Shown in pieces: positions 43,444-50,960 of a DNA stretch of 64,000 nt. The DNA is from JAHRVQ01 sp963976815 (GTDB taxonomy: Bacteria; Pseudomonadota; Gammaproteobacteria; Pseudomonadales; Azotimanducaceae). The notes beneath the pieces were generated by a model. It was not told the origin of the DNA, searched no databases, and saw nothing but the letters and a program-made list of their open reading frames with translations. How positions within the stretch are numbered: position 1 is the stretch's first letter; the number at the start of each line of letters is the position of its first letter. The translations under genes and the position numbers were made by a program. The stretch spans positions 201,570 to 265,569 of the forward strand of contig CAXBLU010000008.1 in NCBI GenBank assembly GCA_963976815.1, in the 5' to 3' direction.

Positions 43444-44543
43444 AGAGGAGGAAACCCGGCCAATGCCCCCGACTCAGCTAAGTACATAAGCACATCAATG
43501 TCGTCTCCGAGCTGGTTTACTGCGACCGAACGCTGCTGTTGCAACTCAAGTAACCAGGGGACTTTTCGCCCGAGATGCAGGGCCTCGCCGTTCACAAATA
43601 GGGTGTCAGCCTGGAGTGCAATTCTGGCGGGTAGCTCAAGTGTCAGGCTGGTTCTGGATGCTAGCCAGCTGGAAATAATCCCGGGGTCGATTTCAGATTC
43701 TGGATAATGAAGCAACTCCGGATCCCTGGGTTCGGTCATATAGCAGCCGTACCACCGATTCATGATATTGGGTTGAGTCAGTGCCCTGGATAAGGTGCTG
43801 CCCAGGTTGGCGACCTCAAGGGGATCTATCTCTGTACCCAGAAGCTGGTCATTGAGGCTTGCGCCTTCACCGCCTTCAAGAATCAGCATATCCGCTATGT
43901 AAGAGGCCATTTCACTTAAGAGTGGATTGCGAATTCCAACCGAGAGGGTAATGCTGTCATCCGAGGCGATGCCATGATGTCCAACCCCAGGGGGGATATA
44001 GAGTACGTCTCCCGGGTGCTGCTGAAGGAAATGAGTCGCCTCAAATTGCTCCAGTAGCCGAATATCTGCCTCCTGGGATAACTCAGACGCAGTGTGCCCG
44101 CCGTCGTCTAGAGACCAGGATTTATGTCCCCTTATTTGGACCAAAAACACATCATACTGATCAAAGTGGGCGCCGCAGTTGCCCCCTTTATTTGCGGCTG
44201 TCGCCATGACATCCTCGATTCGCCAGCGAGGCAAAAATGAAAATTCACGACTCAGCCACTCAGATACTGCCGGTATAAAGGATTCGAGGTTCTGGACCAT
44301 CAGCATTTGACCCGCCCCCAATGCTTCTTGATTGGCGGTTTCGAAGGGACCCAAAGTCAAATTAAAGTGTTCGTCAATCTGTTCAAGAACCCTGGATTCA
44401 ACCCTGTCGTCGCTCGCTAAGCCGTAGAGGGTTTGCAGCGTGATGTCCTTAAGCAGGTCAATATTGACCTTCCCAGGTGACGTCGCATGCTTTCTCCAGC
44501 TTTCGGCCTGGAAGGCATTGAAGTTTGTCAGCCAACTAGTCAC
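43440..44543 (-). CDS. roxA: JmjC/cupin 2-oxoglutarate oxygenase, RoxA (YcfD) family
   Basis: 367-residue Fe(II)/2OG oxygenase of the ribosomal oxygenase family; E. coli YcfD hydroxylates Arg81 of ribosomal protein uL16. Iron ligands HFD in GAHFDQYDVFLVQI (~130) and the distal His in IPPGVGHHGIA (~193). Length and C-terminal winged region match. It overlaps purB by 8 bp, an arrangement known from Pseudomonas and relatives. Confidence 0.85.
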   Translation of the reverse strand: MTSWLTNFNAFQAESWRKHATSPGKVNIDLLKDITLQTLYGLASDDRVESRVLEQIDEHFNLTLGPFETANQEALGAGQMLMVQNLESFIPAVSEWLSREFSFLPRWRIEDVMATAANKGGNCGAHFDQYDVFLVQIRGHKSWSLDDGGHTASELSQEADIRLLEQFEATHFLQQHPGDVLYIPPGVGHHGIASDDSITLSVGIRNPLLSEMASYIADMLILEGGEGASLNDQLLGTEIDPLEVANLGSTLSRALTQPNIMNRWYGCYMTEPRDPELLHYPESEIDPGIISSWLASRTSLTLELPARIALQADTLFVNGEALHLGRKVPWLLELQQQRSVAVNQLGDDIDVLMYLAESGALAGFPPL

Positions 44544-45918
44544 CGAGCAGCTGATCCACCATTTTGATGGCGTTTCCTATATAGGCTCCGGGCGTCAGGG
44601 CTAACATTTGAGTTTTGGCGGACTCAGGCATGGGTAGCTCGGCCACCATTTTGTTAATGGCTTCGGCATCCAGGGACTGGCCGCGGGTCAATTCTTTTAG
44701 TTTCTCGTAGGGCTCAAGGATATCAAACTTACGCATAATTGTTTGAATGGGCTCTGCCAACACTTCCCAACTCTGGTTGAGGTCGGCAGCCAGCGCTCCC
44801 CGGTTGATCTCCAGCTTACCAAGACCCTTTAAAGTTGATTGGTATGCAATCAGGCTATAGCCCAGGCCTGTACCTAGATTTCGTAAGACCGTGGAGTCCG
44901 TCAGGTCCCGCTGCCACCGGGATATCGGCAGCTTTTCCGCTAGATGGCCCAGAATTGCATTTGCAATCCCGAGGTTACCCTCAGAATTCTCAAAATCGAT
45001 CGGATTGACCTTGTGGGGCATCGTCGATGAACCGGTTTCTCCAGCGACTTTCTTCTGCTTAAAATATCCAATAGAGATGTAGCTCCAGATATCACGGTCC
45101 AGATCCAGAATGATCACATTGAACCGCTGAATCCCATCAAACAGCTCTGCAATATAGTCATGGGGCTCAATTTGAGTGGTGTAGGGGTTAAACGTCAGGC
45201 CCAGAGATTCAATAAATTCTTTGGCAATTTGCGGCCAGTCCAACTCTGGATAAGCGGAAATGTGGGCATTAAAGTTGCCTACCGCGCCATTAATTTTGCC
45301 CAGGATAGGGCTTTCGGTAATATATTTGATCTGCCGATCAAGTCGGTGCACAACATTGGCAAATTCCTTGCCCATTGTGGTCGGAGAGGCTGGTTGACCA
45401 TGGGTACGGGAGAGCATGGCATCGGCTTTATAGTCTTTAGCATGGCGGCTTAATTCGGCCCTTAAGGTCGCCATCAACGGTAGTAGCACCTCCGTACGAC
45501 CCCGGTTCAGCATTAAACCGTGGGATAGGTTGTTAATGTCCTCTGAGGTGCAGGCAAAATGTACAAACTCTACTTTGCCTATCAGCCCCGGTAATCCGCT
45601 TTCGCTAAACTTTTGTTTGATAAAGTACTCGACTGCTTTGACATCGTGATTCGTGGTCCGCTCGAAATCCTTAACAATCTGTGCATCCGCAGGAGAGAAG
45701 TCAGTCAGGATGGCTTCGAGAAAATTGAGCTCCTGCTTATCCAGCGCTGGGAGTTCAGGAATTCCAGGGTGTGCGGCAAGATGAGCAAACCAACGCAGTT
45801 CCACCATGACCCGAAAGTAGATAAGGCCATACTCGCTGAAATATTCCCTCAGCTCGGCGGTTTTGCTTCCGTAGCGACCGTCAATGGGGGAAACCGCGGT
45901 TAGTTCTGAAAGATCCAT
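44536..45918 (-). CDS. purB: Adenylosuccinate lyase
   Basis: 460-residue lyase acting twice in purine synthesis (SAICAR to AICAR, adenylosuccinate to AMP). Signature SSTMPHKVNPIDFENSEGN (~295), RTHGQPASPTTMGKEFANVV (~168) and DLSELTAVSPIDGRYG at the N-terminus match the long E. coli-type enzyme. It heads an overlapping series downstream with the oxygenase and GNAT genes. Confidence 0.95.
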   Translation of the reverse strand: MDLSELTAVSPIDGRYGSKTAELREYFSEYGLIYFRVMVELRWFAHLAAHPGIPELPALDKQELNFLEAILTDFSPADAQIVKDFERTTNHDVKAVEYFIKQKFSESGLPGLIGKVEFVHFACTSEDINNLSHGLMLNRGRTEVLLPLMATLRAELSRHAKDYKADAMLSRTHGQPASPTTMGKEFANVVHRLDRQIKYITESPILGKINGAVGNFNAHISAYPELDWPQIAKEFIESLGLTFNPYTTQIEPHDYIAELFDGIQRFNVIILDLDRDIWSYISIGYFKQKKVAGETGSSTMPHKVNPIDFENSEGNLGIANAILGHLAEKLPISRWQRDLTDSTVLRNLGTGLGYSLIAYQSTLKGLGKLEINRGALAADLNQSWEVLAEPIQTIMRKFDILEPYEKLKELTRGQSLDAEAINKMVAELPMPESAKTQMLALTPGAYIGNAIKMVDQLLGD

Positions 45919-45958
45919 AGTAATACTCTGCTTTAATTATGCTATCTAAATAATTGAA

Positions 45959-46576
45959 TTAAATGTAATTAATAAGCGCTTCTTTATAGCGTCCACGTTT
46001 TAACAACAACTGCCAGCGGCGACCTCCGACTTGATGAAAGAGTACCGCAGATCGAAGTGCCGAGAGCAGCAGGGCACGAATTCTTTTCACATTGCCCATG
46101 TTTTGCAGGTGGGACCTATTTCCGGAAATTTTGATTCTCGGTTGAACCTGGCCGACTATCTGCTCATAGGTGTCTGCAAGTTGAGTGACAATTTCTTCAC
46201 TAACACCAGCGTTATCGGCGTTTAGCATCCTCAATTGATCAATTCGGGTAATTTCTGAGCCGAGCGCCCGCAACTTATCGGGTTGAGCGACAAACGCACG
46301 TTCCAGGGTAATCACAGCGAGACTGTAGCGAACAATGTCCCCATGGGACTCAGCATTAAAATTATTCAGAATATCCTTAAGGAGGTTTAGCCCGAGGGAG
46401 ATGTCTGAGGTGCCTCCATACACTTCCGCGATGGAACCGGGGTTCTGGACAAAAATTGATTTCAGGCTTTTATCAAGAGAATCCTGGGCGATCATTCCGG
46501 TTTTGGCAGCGCTAATCACCAGATGGACAGCCTGTACCAGACCAGCCAGAGCCAGCACTCTTTTTTCATAGATCAT
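45959..46576 (-). CDS. hflD: High-frequency lysogenization protein HflD
   Basis: 205-residue all-helical protein, HflD family (VLALAGLVQAVHLVISAA at the start; LSLGLNLL-like ISLGLNLLKDILN ~60; GNRSHLQNMGNVKRIRALLLSALRSAVLFHQVGGRRWQLLL ~150). A peripheral membrane protein known to antagonise lambda CII; its cellular role is unclear. Conserved mnmA-hflD-purB order; its ATG overlaps the mnmA stop by 4 bp. Confidence 0.9.
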   Translation of the reverse strand: MIYEKRVLALAGLVQAVHLVISAAKTGMIAQDSLDKSLKSIFVQNPGSIAEVYGGTSDISLGLNLLKDILNNFNAESHGDIVRYSLAVITLERAFVAQPDKLRALGSEITRIDQLRMLNADNAGVSEEIVTQLADTYEQIVGQVQPRIKISGNRSHLQNMGNVKRIRALLLSALRSAVLFHQVGGRRWQLLLKRGRYKEALINYI

Positions 46577-47664
46577 CGCTGAGACTCCGTACGCTCTATG
46601 ATTCCGCCACCTAGACAGATTTCACCGTCGTAAAAGCAGGCCCATTGACCGGGGGTTACAGCCCGCTGAGGTTCGTCAAAACGCACTTTGTAACCGCCTT
46701 CAAAAGCCTCGATGCTGCAGGATTGATCGGGTTGGCGATATCGGGTTTTTGCCTGCAAAGTCCCGGGCAAACCTGGCCCATTGCCGTCCACCCAGGCAAT
46801 TTGATCGCAGTACAGAATATCTGAGAAAAGAGCAGGGTGATTGTTACCCTGGGCAACAATGAGTTGATTTGCCTCTACATCCTTTTCAACAACGTACCAG
46901 GGTGCCTCGGGGCTGTCTTTCACGCCACCGATACCTAGGCCCTGTCGCTGTCCCAGGGTGTAGAACATCACACCATTATGCTCACCGATTATGTTGCCTT
47001 CGATATCGAGGATATCGCCCGGTTTGGCTGGAATGTACTGTTTAAGGAAATCCTGAAAGCGTCTTTCACCAATAAAACAGATCCCAGTGGAGTCCTTTTT
47101 TGCATGGGTGGGCAGCCCAGCTGCCTCGGCCACCCGCCGTACTTCGGATTTTTCGAGATGGCCGACGGGAAATAGACAGCCCTTTAGTTGTTCACTTGAA
47201 ACTGACTGGAGAAAATAAGTCTGGTCCTTACCCTGATCCAGCCCCTTCAGGAGTTGTGGGACGCCTCTGTCCTGGATGCGGACATAGTGCCCGGTGGCAA
47301 TTCGGTCCGCCCCAAGAATCTCCGCATACTCCCGGAATACATTAAACTTGATCTCTCGATTACAAAGAATATCCGGATTAGGCGTGCGCCCAGCCCTGTA
47401 TTCCTCCAGAAAATGATCAAATACATTGTCCCAATATTCGGCAGAGAAATTAGCGGTATGGAGGGTGATGCCTAATCGGTCGCAAACCGCCTGGGCATCA
47501 GCGAGATCTTCAATGGCGGTGCAGTATTCCGTGCCATCGTCTTCCTCCCAGTTCTTCATGAACAGGCCCTGGACGCTGTAGCCCTGGTCCAGCAGCAGCT
47601 TGGCAGCCACTGAAGAATCAACGCCGCCGGACATGCCAACAATGACGGTCTCGGATGAACTCAT
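46573..47664 (-). CDS. mnmA: tRNA-specific 2-thiouridylase
   Basis: 363-residue enzyme forming s2U34 in Lys, Glu and Gln tRNAs. PP-loop GMSGGVDSSVAAKLL (~9-23), first catalytic Cys in NPDILCNREIKF (~102) and second in STGICFIGERRF (~198). Together with hflD, this is a gammaproteobacterial pair. Its start codon is the most upstream Met and fits family length. Confidence 0.95.
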   Translation of the reverse strand: MSSSETVIVGMSGGVDSSVAAKLLLDQGYSVQGLFMKNWEEDDGTEYCTAIEDLADAQAVCDRLGITLHTANFSAEYWDNVFDHFLEEYRAGRTPNPDILCNREIKFNVFREYAEILGADRIATGHYVRIQDRGVPQLLKGLDQGKDQTYFLQSVSSEQLKGCLFPVGHLEKSEVRRVAEAAGLPTHAKKDSTGICFIGERRFQDFLKQYIPAKPGDILDIEGNIIGEHNGVMFYTLGQRQGLGIGGVKDSPEAPWYVVEKDVEANQLIVAQGNNHPALFSDILYCDQIAWVDGNGPGLPGTLQAKTRYRQPDQSCSIEAFEGGYKVRFDEPQRAVTPGQWACFYDGEICLGGGIIERTESQR

Positions 47665-47750
47665 GTTTGAAGGGGATCGGAAAAGTCCGGCATTTTACGC
47701 GGGCACTAGCCCAAGGGGAAGCTGGCTTTGCACGCAGCATAAGTAAAACA

Positions 47751-48257
47751 TCAACTTACGGGTATTAAGCTCTGAATTCTATCCAGCGGAACAAGCTTGC
47801 TGGTGGCAAAGTCTTCCATACAGGTCATGACCAACGGGCTTCTATGGGGTAGTGAAACAACCTGGTCCCAACTCAGCCAATGGGCGGCAGTAATGTCTGG
47901 GTCCAAATCCGTTTGTTCCTGTTGTTCCGGTGTGGCGGCGAAACAGAAACGCAGGTAAGTGGTATCATTGTGTGCCGAGTAATACTGGTAGACACCCACC
48001 AGACCGATTAATGAAACTCGCCAACCCGTTTCTTCAAGGGTTTCGCGGATAGCTGCGTCCAGCAGTGTCTCGTTGGGCTCAAGATGGCCGGCGGGCTGAT
48101 TAAACACCCGGGTATTATTATCTTGTTCCTCGACCAGAAGAAATTCATGCTCGCGTGCAACTGATTGTCGTGCAACTGGTGGTCGTGCAACTGATTGTCG
48201 TGCAACTGATTGTCGGAAAACAACAGTCGCTACAGTAATATGTGGAGGCCAGGACAT
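47751..48257 (-). CDS. NUDIX hydrolase, NudJ-like, with in-frame pentapeptide repeats
   Basis: 168-residue NUDIX hydrolase. The box is GHLEPNETLLDAAIRETLEETGW (~57-79) with the REXXEE core. It matches NudJ (phosphatase of thiamine pyrophosphate-type compounds), usually next to mnmA. Odd point: between the first strand (TVATVVF) and HEFLLVEEQ are four copies of a five-residue unit (RQSVA, with one RPPVA), encoded by a 15-bp DNA repeat. The remaining sequence looks intact, so the insert probably forms an exposed loop. Confidence 0.87.
   Translation of the reverse strand: MSWPPHITVATVVFRQSVARQSVARPPVARQSVAREHEFLLVEEQDNNTRVFNQPAGHLEPNETLLDAAIRETLEETGWRVSLIGLVGVYQYYSAHNDTTYLRFCFAATPEQQEQTDLDPDITAAHWLSWDQVVSLPHRSPLVMTCMEDFATSKLVPLDRIQSLIPVS
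48154..48213. repeat. 15-bp tandem repeat, four copies, in the NUDIX gene
   Basis: On the plus strand CGTGCAACTGATTGT occurs at 48154, 48184 and 48199, and as CGTGCAACTGGTGGT at 48169. A multiple of three, so copy changes keep the frame and add or remove five residues. Confidence 0.93.
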
Positions 48258-48298
48258 TGTGACAGTTTACGTTAACAGAACAAAAATAGCGGTAACCT

Positions 48299-48781
48299 AT
48301 GAATACAGAATCTAAACTGACCCACCTTGATGCCGAGGGCAACGCAAATATGGTGGACGTGACAGCCAAAGCTGTCACCGAGAGAGAAGCCATTGCAAGT
48401 GGCAGCATCACGATGTTGCCTGAAACACTCAAACTAGTGGTTTCTGGTGGTCATAAGAAAGGTGACGTGTTTGCCGTGGCACGGATAGCCGGGATTCAGG
48501 CCGCAAAAAAATGTTCTGAGCTCATCCCGCTTTGTCATCCGCTAATGCTCACCTCGATCAAGGTCGAGTTTGAAGTCGATCACAGGAACTCTAAGGTGCT
48601 GATTCGTGGGCGATGCAAATTGTCCGGTCAGACCGGCGTGGAAATGGAAGCCCTTACTGCTGTGTCGGTAGCCGGCTTAACAATCTATGACATGTGTAAA
48701 GCGGTAGATAAAACGATGATGATTGGTGACATCCGTGTTGAGGAAAAACGAGGTGGGAAGTCGGGAGATTGGCAAGCGTGA
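48299..48781 (+). CDS. moaC: Cyclic pyranopterin monophosphate synthase
   Basis: 160-residue MoaC, second step of molybdopterin synthesis. KKCSELIPLCHPLMLTSIKVEFE (~74), GQTGVEMEALTAVSVAGLTIYDMCKAVDK (~112) with the catalytic Lys/His/Asp region. Head of a moaC-moaD-moaE operon; only 41 bp from the divergent NUDIX gene. No moaA here, so the first enzyme is elsewhere. Confidence 0.95.
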   Translation: MNTESKLTHLDAEGNANMVDVTAKAVTEREAIASGSITMLPETLKLVVSGGHKKGDVFAVARIAGIQAAKKCSELIPLCHPLMLTSIKVEFEVDHRNSKVLIRGRCKLSGQTGVEMEALTAVSVAGLTIYDMCKAVDKTMMIGDIRVEEKRGGKSGDWQA

Positions 48782-49047
48782 ATAGCATCAACATCCAGTT
48801 CTTTGCCAGTTTGCGGGAGGAGGTGGGTAAAGACAAAATCAGCCTCACGCTGCCGGCTGATATGTCCGCTGGCTTACCCGTCAGCGAAATCGTGAACAAG
48901 CTTGCACAGCAGGAAAATGCAGCCTGGCAGTCCATTTTGGAGGCCAGCGATATTCTTGTGGCGGTGAATCAAACCCTCGTGGATCGAGACCATTGTGTAC
49001 TACCAGGGGATGAGGTCGCGTTCCTTCCTCCTGTTACTGGAGGTTAG
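48778..49047 (+). CDS. moaD: Molybdopterin synthase sulfur carrier MoaD
   Basis: 89-residue ubiquitin-like sulfur carrier ending in the required Gly-Gly (FLPPVTGG). GTG at 48778 is taken as start: it overlaps the moaC stop (GTGA) and has GGGAG 10 nt upstream; a TTG at 48769 is closer to that site and less likely. Confidence 0.9.
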   Translation: MNSINIQFFASLREEVGKDKISLTLPADMSAGLPVSEIVNKLAQQENAAWQSILEASDILVAVNQTLVDRDHCVLPGDEVAFLPPVTGG

Positions 49048-49048
49048 T

Positions 49049-49507
49049 TTGAGCGTTGATATAAAAATAGCCGTCCAGGTAGAAGACTTTGACGTCACAG
49101 CCGAAACCGCGAGGCTATCAATTTTTGGTACCGGCGGGATTAATTCATTTACCGGTATCGTGCGTCATCAAAATGATGACAGTGAAGTCCAGTGCCTGCG
49201 CCTCGAGCACTACCCGGGCATGACGGAGTCTCAAATACTCGCCATCATCCAAGACGCCGCAGAACGCTGGGATGTCCTTGGCGCAACGGTCATTCATCGA
49301 GTTGGGGATCTTTATCCAGGAGATCAAATTGTCTTTGTTGGTGTTGCTAGCCCGCATCGTGGTGATGCCTTTGATGCCTGCGAATTTATCATCGACTACC
49401 TGAAAACCAGGGCAACCTTCTGGAAGAAAGAACTTTTACCTGATTCCGAACGGTGGTTGAAAACTAGACAGTCCGATGTAGACACCGCCAACGCATGGCA
49501 GAAATAG
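49049..49507 (+). CDS. moaE: Molybdopterin synthase catalytic subunit MoaE
   Basis: 152-residue large subunit. FTGIVRHQND (~35), LRLEHYPGMTESQI, AERWDVLGATVIHRVGDLYPGDQIVFVGVASPHRGDAFDACEFIIDYLKTRATFWKKE with the active-site Lys residues. The start is a TTG two bases after the moaD stop with GGAGG five nt upstream; an in-frame ATG inside moaD (48995) would add unlike residues. Confidence 0.92.
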   Translation: MSVDIKIAVQVEDFDVTAETARLSIFGTGGINSFTGIVRHQNDDSEVQCLRLEHYPGMTESQILAIIQDAAERWDVLGATVIHRVGDLYPGDQIVFVGVASPHRGDAFDACEFIIDYLKTRATFWKKELLPDSERWLKTRQSDVDTANAWQK

Positions 49508-49547
49508 CTGAGCACTCCAGACGGGCGAATCGATCAGTTCAGTTACC

Positions 49548-49625
49548 AAGCTAATTGGGTAAGCAATTTAGCCGAGCTAATTGGGTAAGCAATTTAGCCG
49601 AGCTAATTGGGCAAGCAATTTAGCC
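49548..49625. repeat. 26-bp palindromic tandem repeat, three copies
   Basis: Three contiguous units of GAGCTAATTGGGTAAGCAATTTAGCC (first begins AAGC; third has one T to C change). Each unit is an imperfect palindrome (GCTAATT...AATTTAGC). An inverted partial copy, CCAATTAGCTCGG, follows at 49629-49641 and runs into the end of the convergent rluE gene. It lies between convergent moaE and rluE and may act as a terminator. Confidence 0.9.
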
Positions 49626-49632
49626 ATGCCAA

Positions 49633-50184
49633 TTAGCTCGGTAAGTGGACGTCGATCAGACGACTTTCACCGATCCCAAGATTCTCAATATCCCAGGGCC
49701 CAATGGACGCCCGATAGAGCCGCAATGTTGGATAGCCAACCGCCGCAGTCATTCGCCTTACCTGGCGGTTCTTACCTTCGGATATTGTAATTTCTAACCA
49801 GCTATCTGGAATCTGTTCACGCACTCGGATCGGCGGAACCCTGGGTGAAAGTGGTGCAGCTTGAAGGCGCTGCACTTTTGCCGATCGGGTTTTCCCATCT
49901 TTCAATACGACACCATTACACAGGTTCTGAATCGCGGTGTCTGTTGGTACGCCCTCTACCTGAACCCAGTAAGTTTTAGGTAGCTTAAACTTAGGATGGG
50001 CAATACGAGCTTGCAACTTGCCATCATTAGTCAGGAGGAGCAGACCTTCGGAGTGCTCATCTAGCCTCCCTGCTGGATAGAAGTTCGGCATATCAATATA
50101 TTTTGCCAGGGTAATTTTGCCCTCGAGAGCTCTAAACTGGGTTAAGACTCCGTAGGGTTTATTAAAGAGCAACAATTTTGACAT
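49633..50184 (-). CDS. rluE: 23S rRNA pseudouridine synthase, RluE type
   Basis: 183-residue RsuA-family pseudouridine synthase: catalytic Asp in AGRLDEHSEGLLLLTNDG (~37-54), TYWVQVEGVP, and ISEGKNRQVRRMTAAVGYPTLRLYRASIGPW. It starts MSKLLLFNKPYGVLTQF, without an S4 domain, like E. coli RluE (pseudouridine 2457 of 23S rRNA). A longer frame to 50241 lacks family similarity. Its last codons overlap the inverted repeat copy. Confidence 0.87.
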   Translation of the reverse strand: MSKLLLFNKPYGVLTQFRALEGKITLAKYIDMPNFYPAGRLDEHSEGLLLLTNDGKLQARIAHPKFKLPKTYWVQVEGVPTDTAIQNLCNGVVLKDGKTRSAKVQRLQAAPLSPRVPPIRVREQIPDSWLEITISEGKNRQVRRMTAAVGYPTLRLYRASIGPWDIENLGIGESRLIDVHLPS

Positions 50185-50541
50185 AAGATATCTTCTAACG
50201 GCTGCACAGTGGGGCAAGCTTACGCCCAGGTGGGGACACATGATCGACTCAGGACTGGTTTATGCGAACCTGATCTAAATGGACTGGATTTGTGAATTTT
50301 AACGCGGCACTTGATTAATGCCAAATAGGCACCAATTCCTAGGTATCGGCAGTCTATTTAAAGCCCTACTAAATACATGGTGTTTTATTGCGTCAATTTC
50401 TGCTGCAATAATTAGCTTAAAGCCATCGCCAGAGTGATCTAGTAGACGGTAACATACTAAAAAGGGAACCGGCCTCCAAAAACATTAGGAAGCGCGACCC
50501 AGCCATTGGACTATTATAAAAAGAAGGTAAGGTTAGTTAAC
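50185..50541. other. Divergent intergenic region without a recognised feature
   Basis: About 350 bp between rluE and clpS. In Pseudomonas cspD precedes clpS, but no cold-shock ORF is present here. It must carry the promoters of both genes, though no convincing -35/-10 pair or structured RNA was found. Confidence 0.5.
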
Positions 50542-50886
50542 GTGCGAGAGGTGAGAGCAGGAGAAGACCGGGACTCTGATGCAGATCGTAGCATTGGTGT
50601 TGTCGAAGAACTGGCAAAGCCACAATTAAAGGAACCCTCTATGTATAAGGTTGTCCTTTTAAATGACGACTATACCCCGATGGAATTTGTGGTAGAAATT
50701 TTGCAAATGTTCTTTAACTTGAATCGGGAAAAGGCAACCCAAATAATGTTAGCAGTGCATACCACCGGTCGTGGTACCTGTGGAATTTTTACCAGGGACA
50801 TTGCGGAAACCAAGAGCGCTCAGGTTAACCAATATGCCCAGGACAACAATCATCCACTTGTTTCTGATATAGAAGCGGCGGATTAG
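50542..50886 (+). CDS. clpS: ClpA adaptor ClpS
   Basis: 114-residue N-recognin that hands proteins with N-degrons to ClpAP. The core MYKVVLLNDDYTPMEFVVEILQMFFNLNREKATQIMLAVHTTGRGTCGIFTRDIAETKSAQV has the conserved NDDYTPM and the substrate-pocket residues. The N-terminal tail is acidic and variable. A GTG with AAGG upstream is preferred; TTG at 50506 is an alternative. clpA follows 74 bp later. Confidence 0.92.
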   Translation: MREVRAGEDRDSDADRSIGVVEELAKPQLKEPSMYKVVLLNDDYTPMEFVVEILQMFFNLNREKATQIMLAVHTTGRGTCGIFTRDIAETKSAQVNQYAQDNNHPLVSDIEAAD

Positions 50887-50960
50887 ATTACGAATAAGCT
50901 TACGAAGTAGAGTAGGGATCATTCACGGGGCTTAGGCTCCGATTAAGCGGGAAATGAAAG

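Noticed and set aside
48258..48298. Molybdenum-cofactor riboswitch ahead of moaC
   Set aside because: Only 41 bp separate moaC from the divergent NUDIX gene, far too short for that RNA.
49548..49625. Possible CRISPR array (repeats of about 26 bp)
   Set aside because: Units are contiguous with no spacers and no cas genes are in the window; it is a plain tandem repeat.
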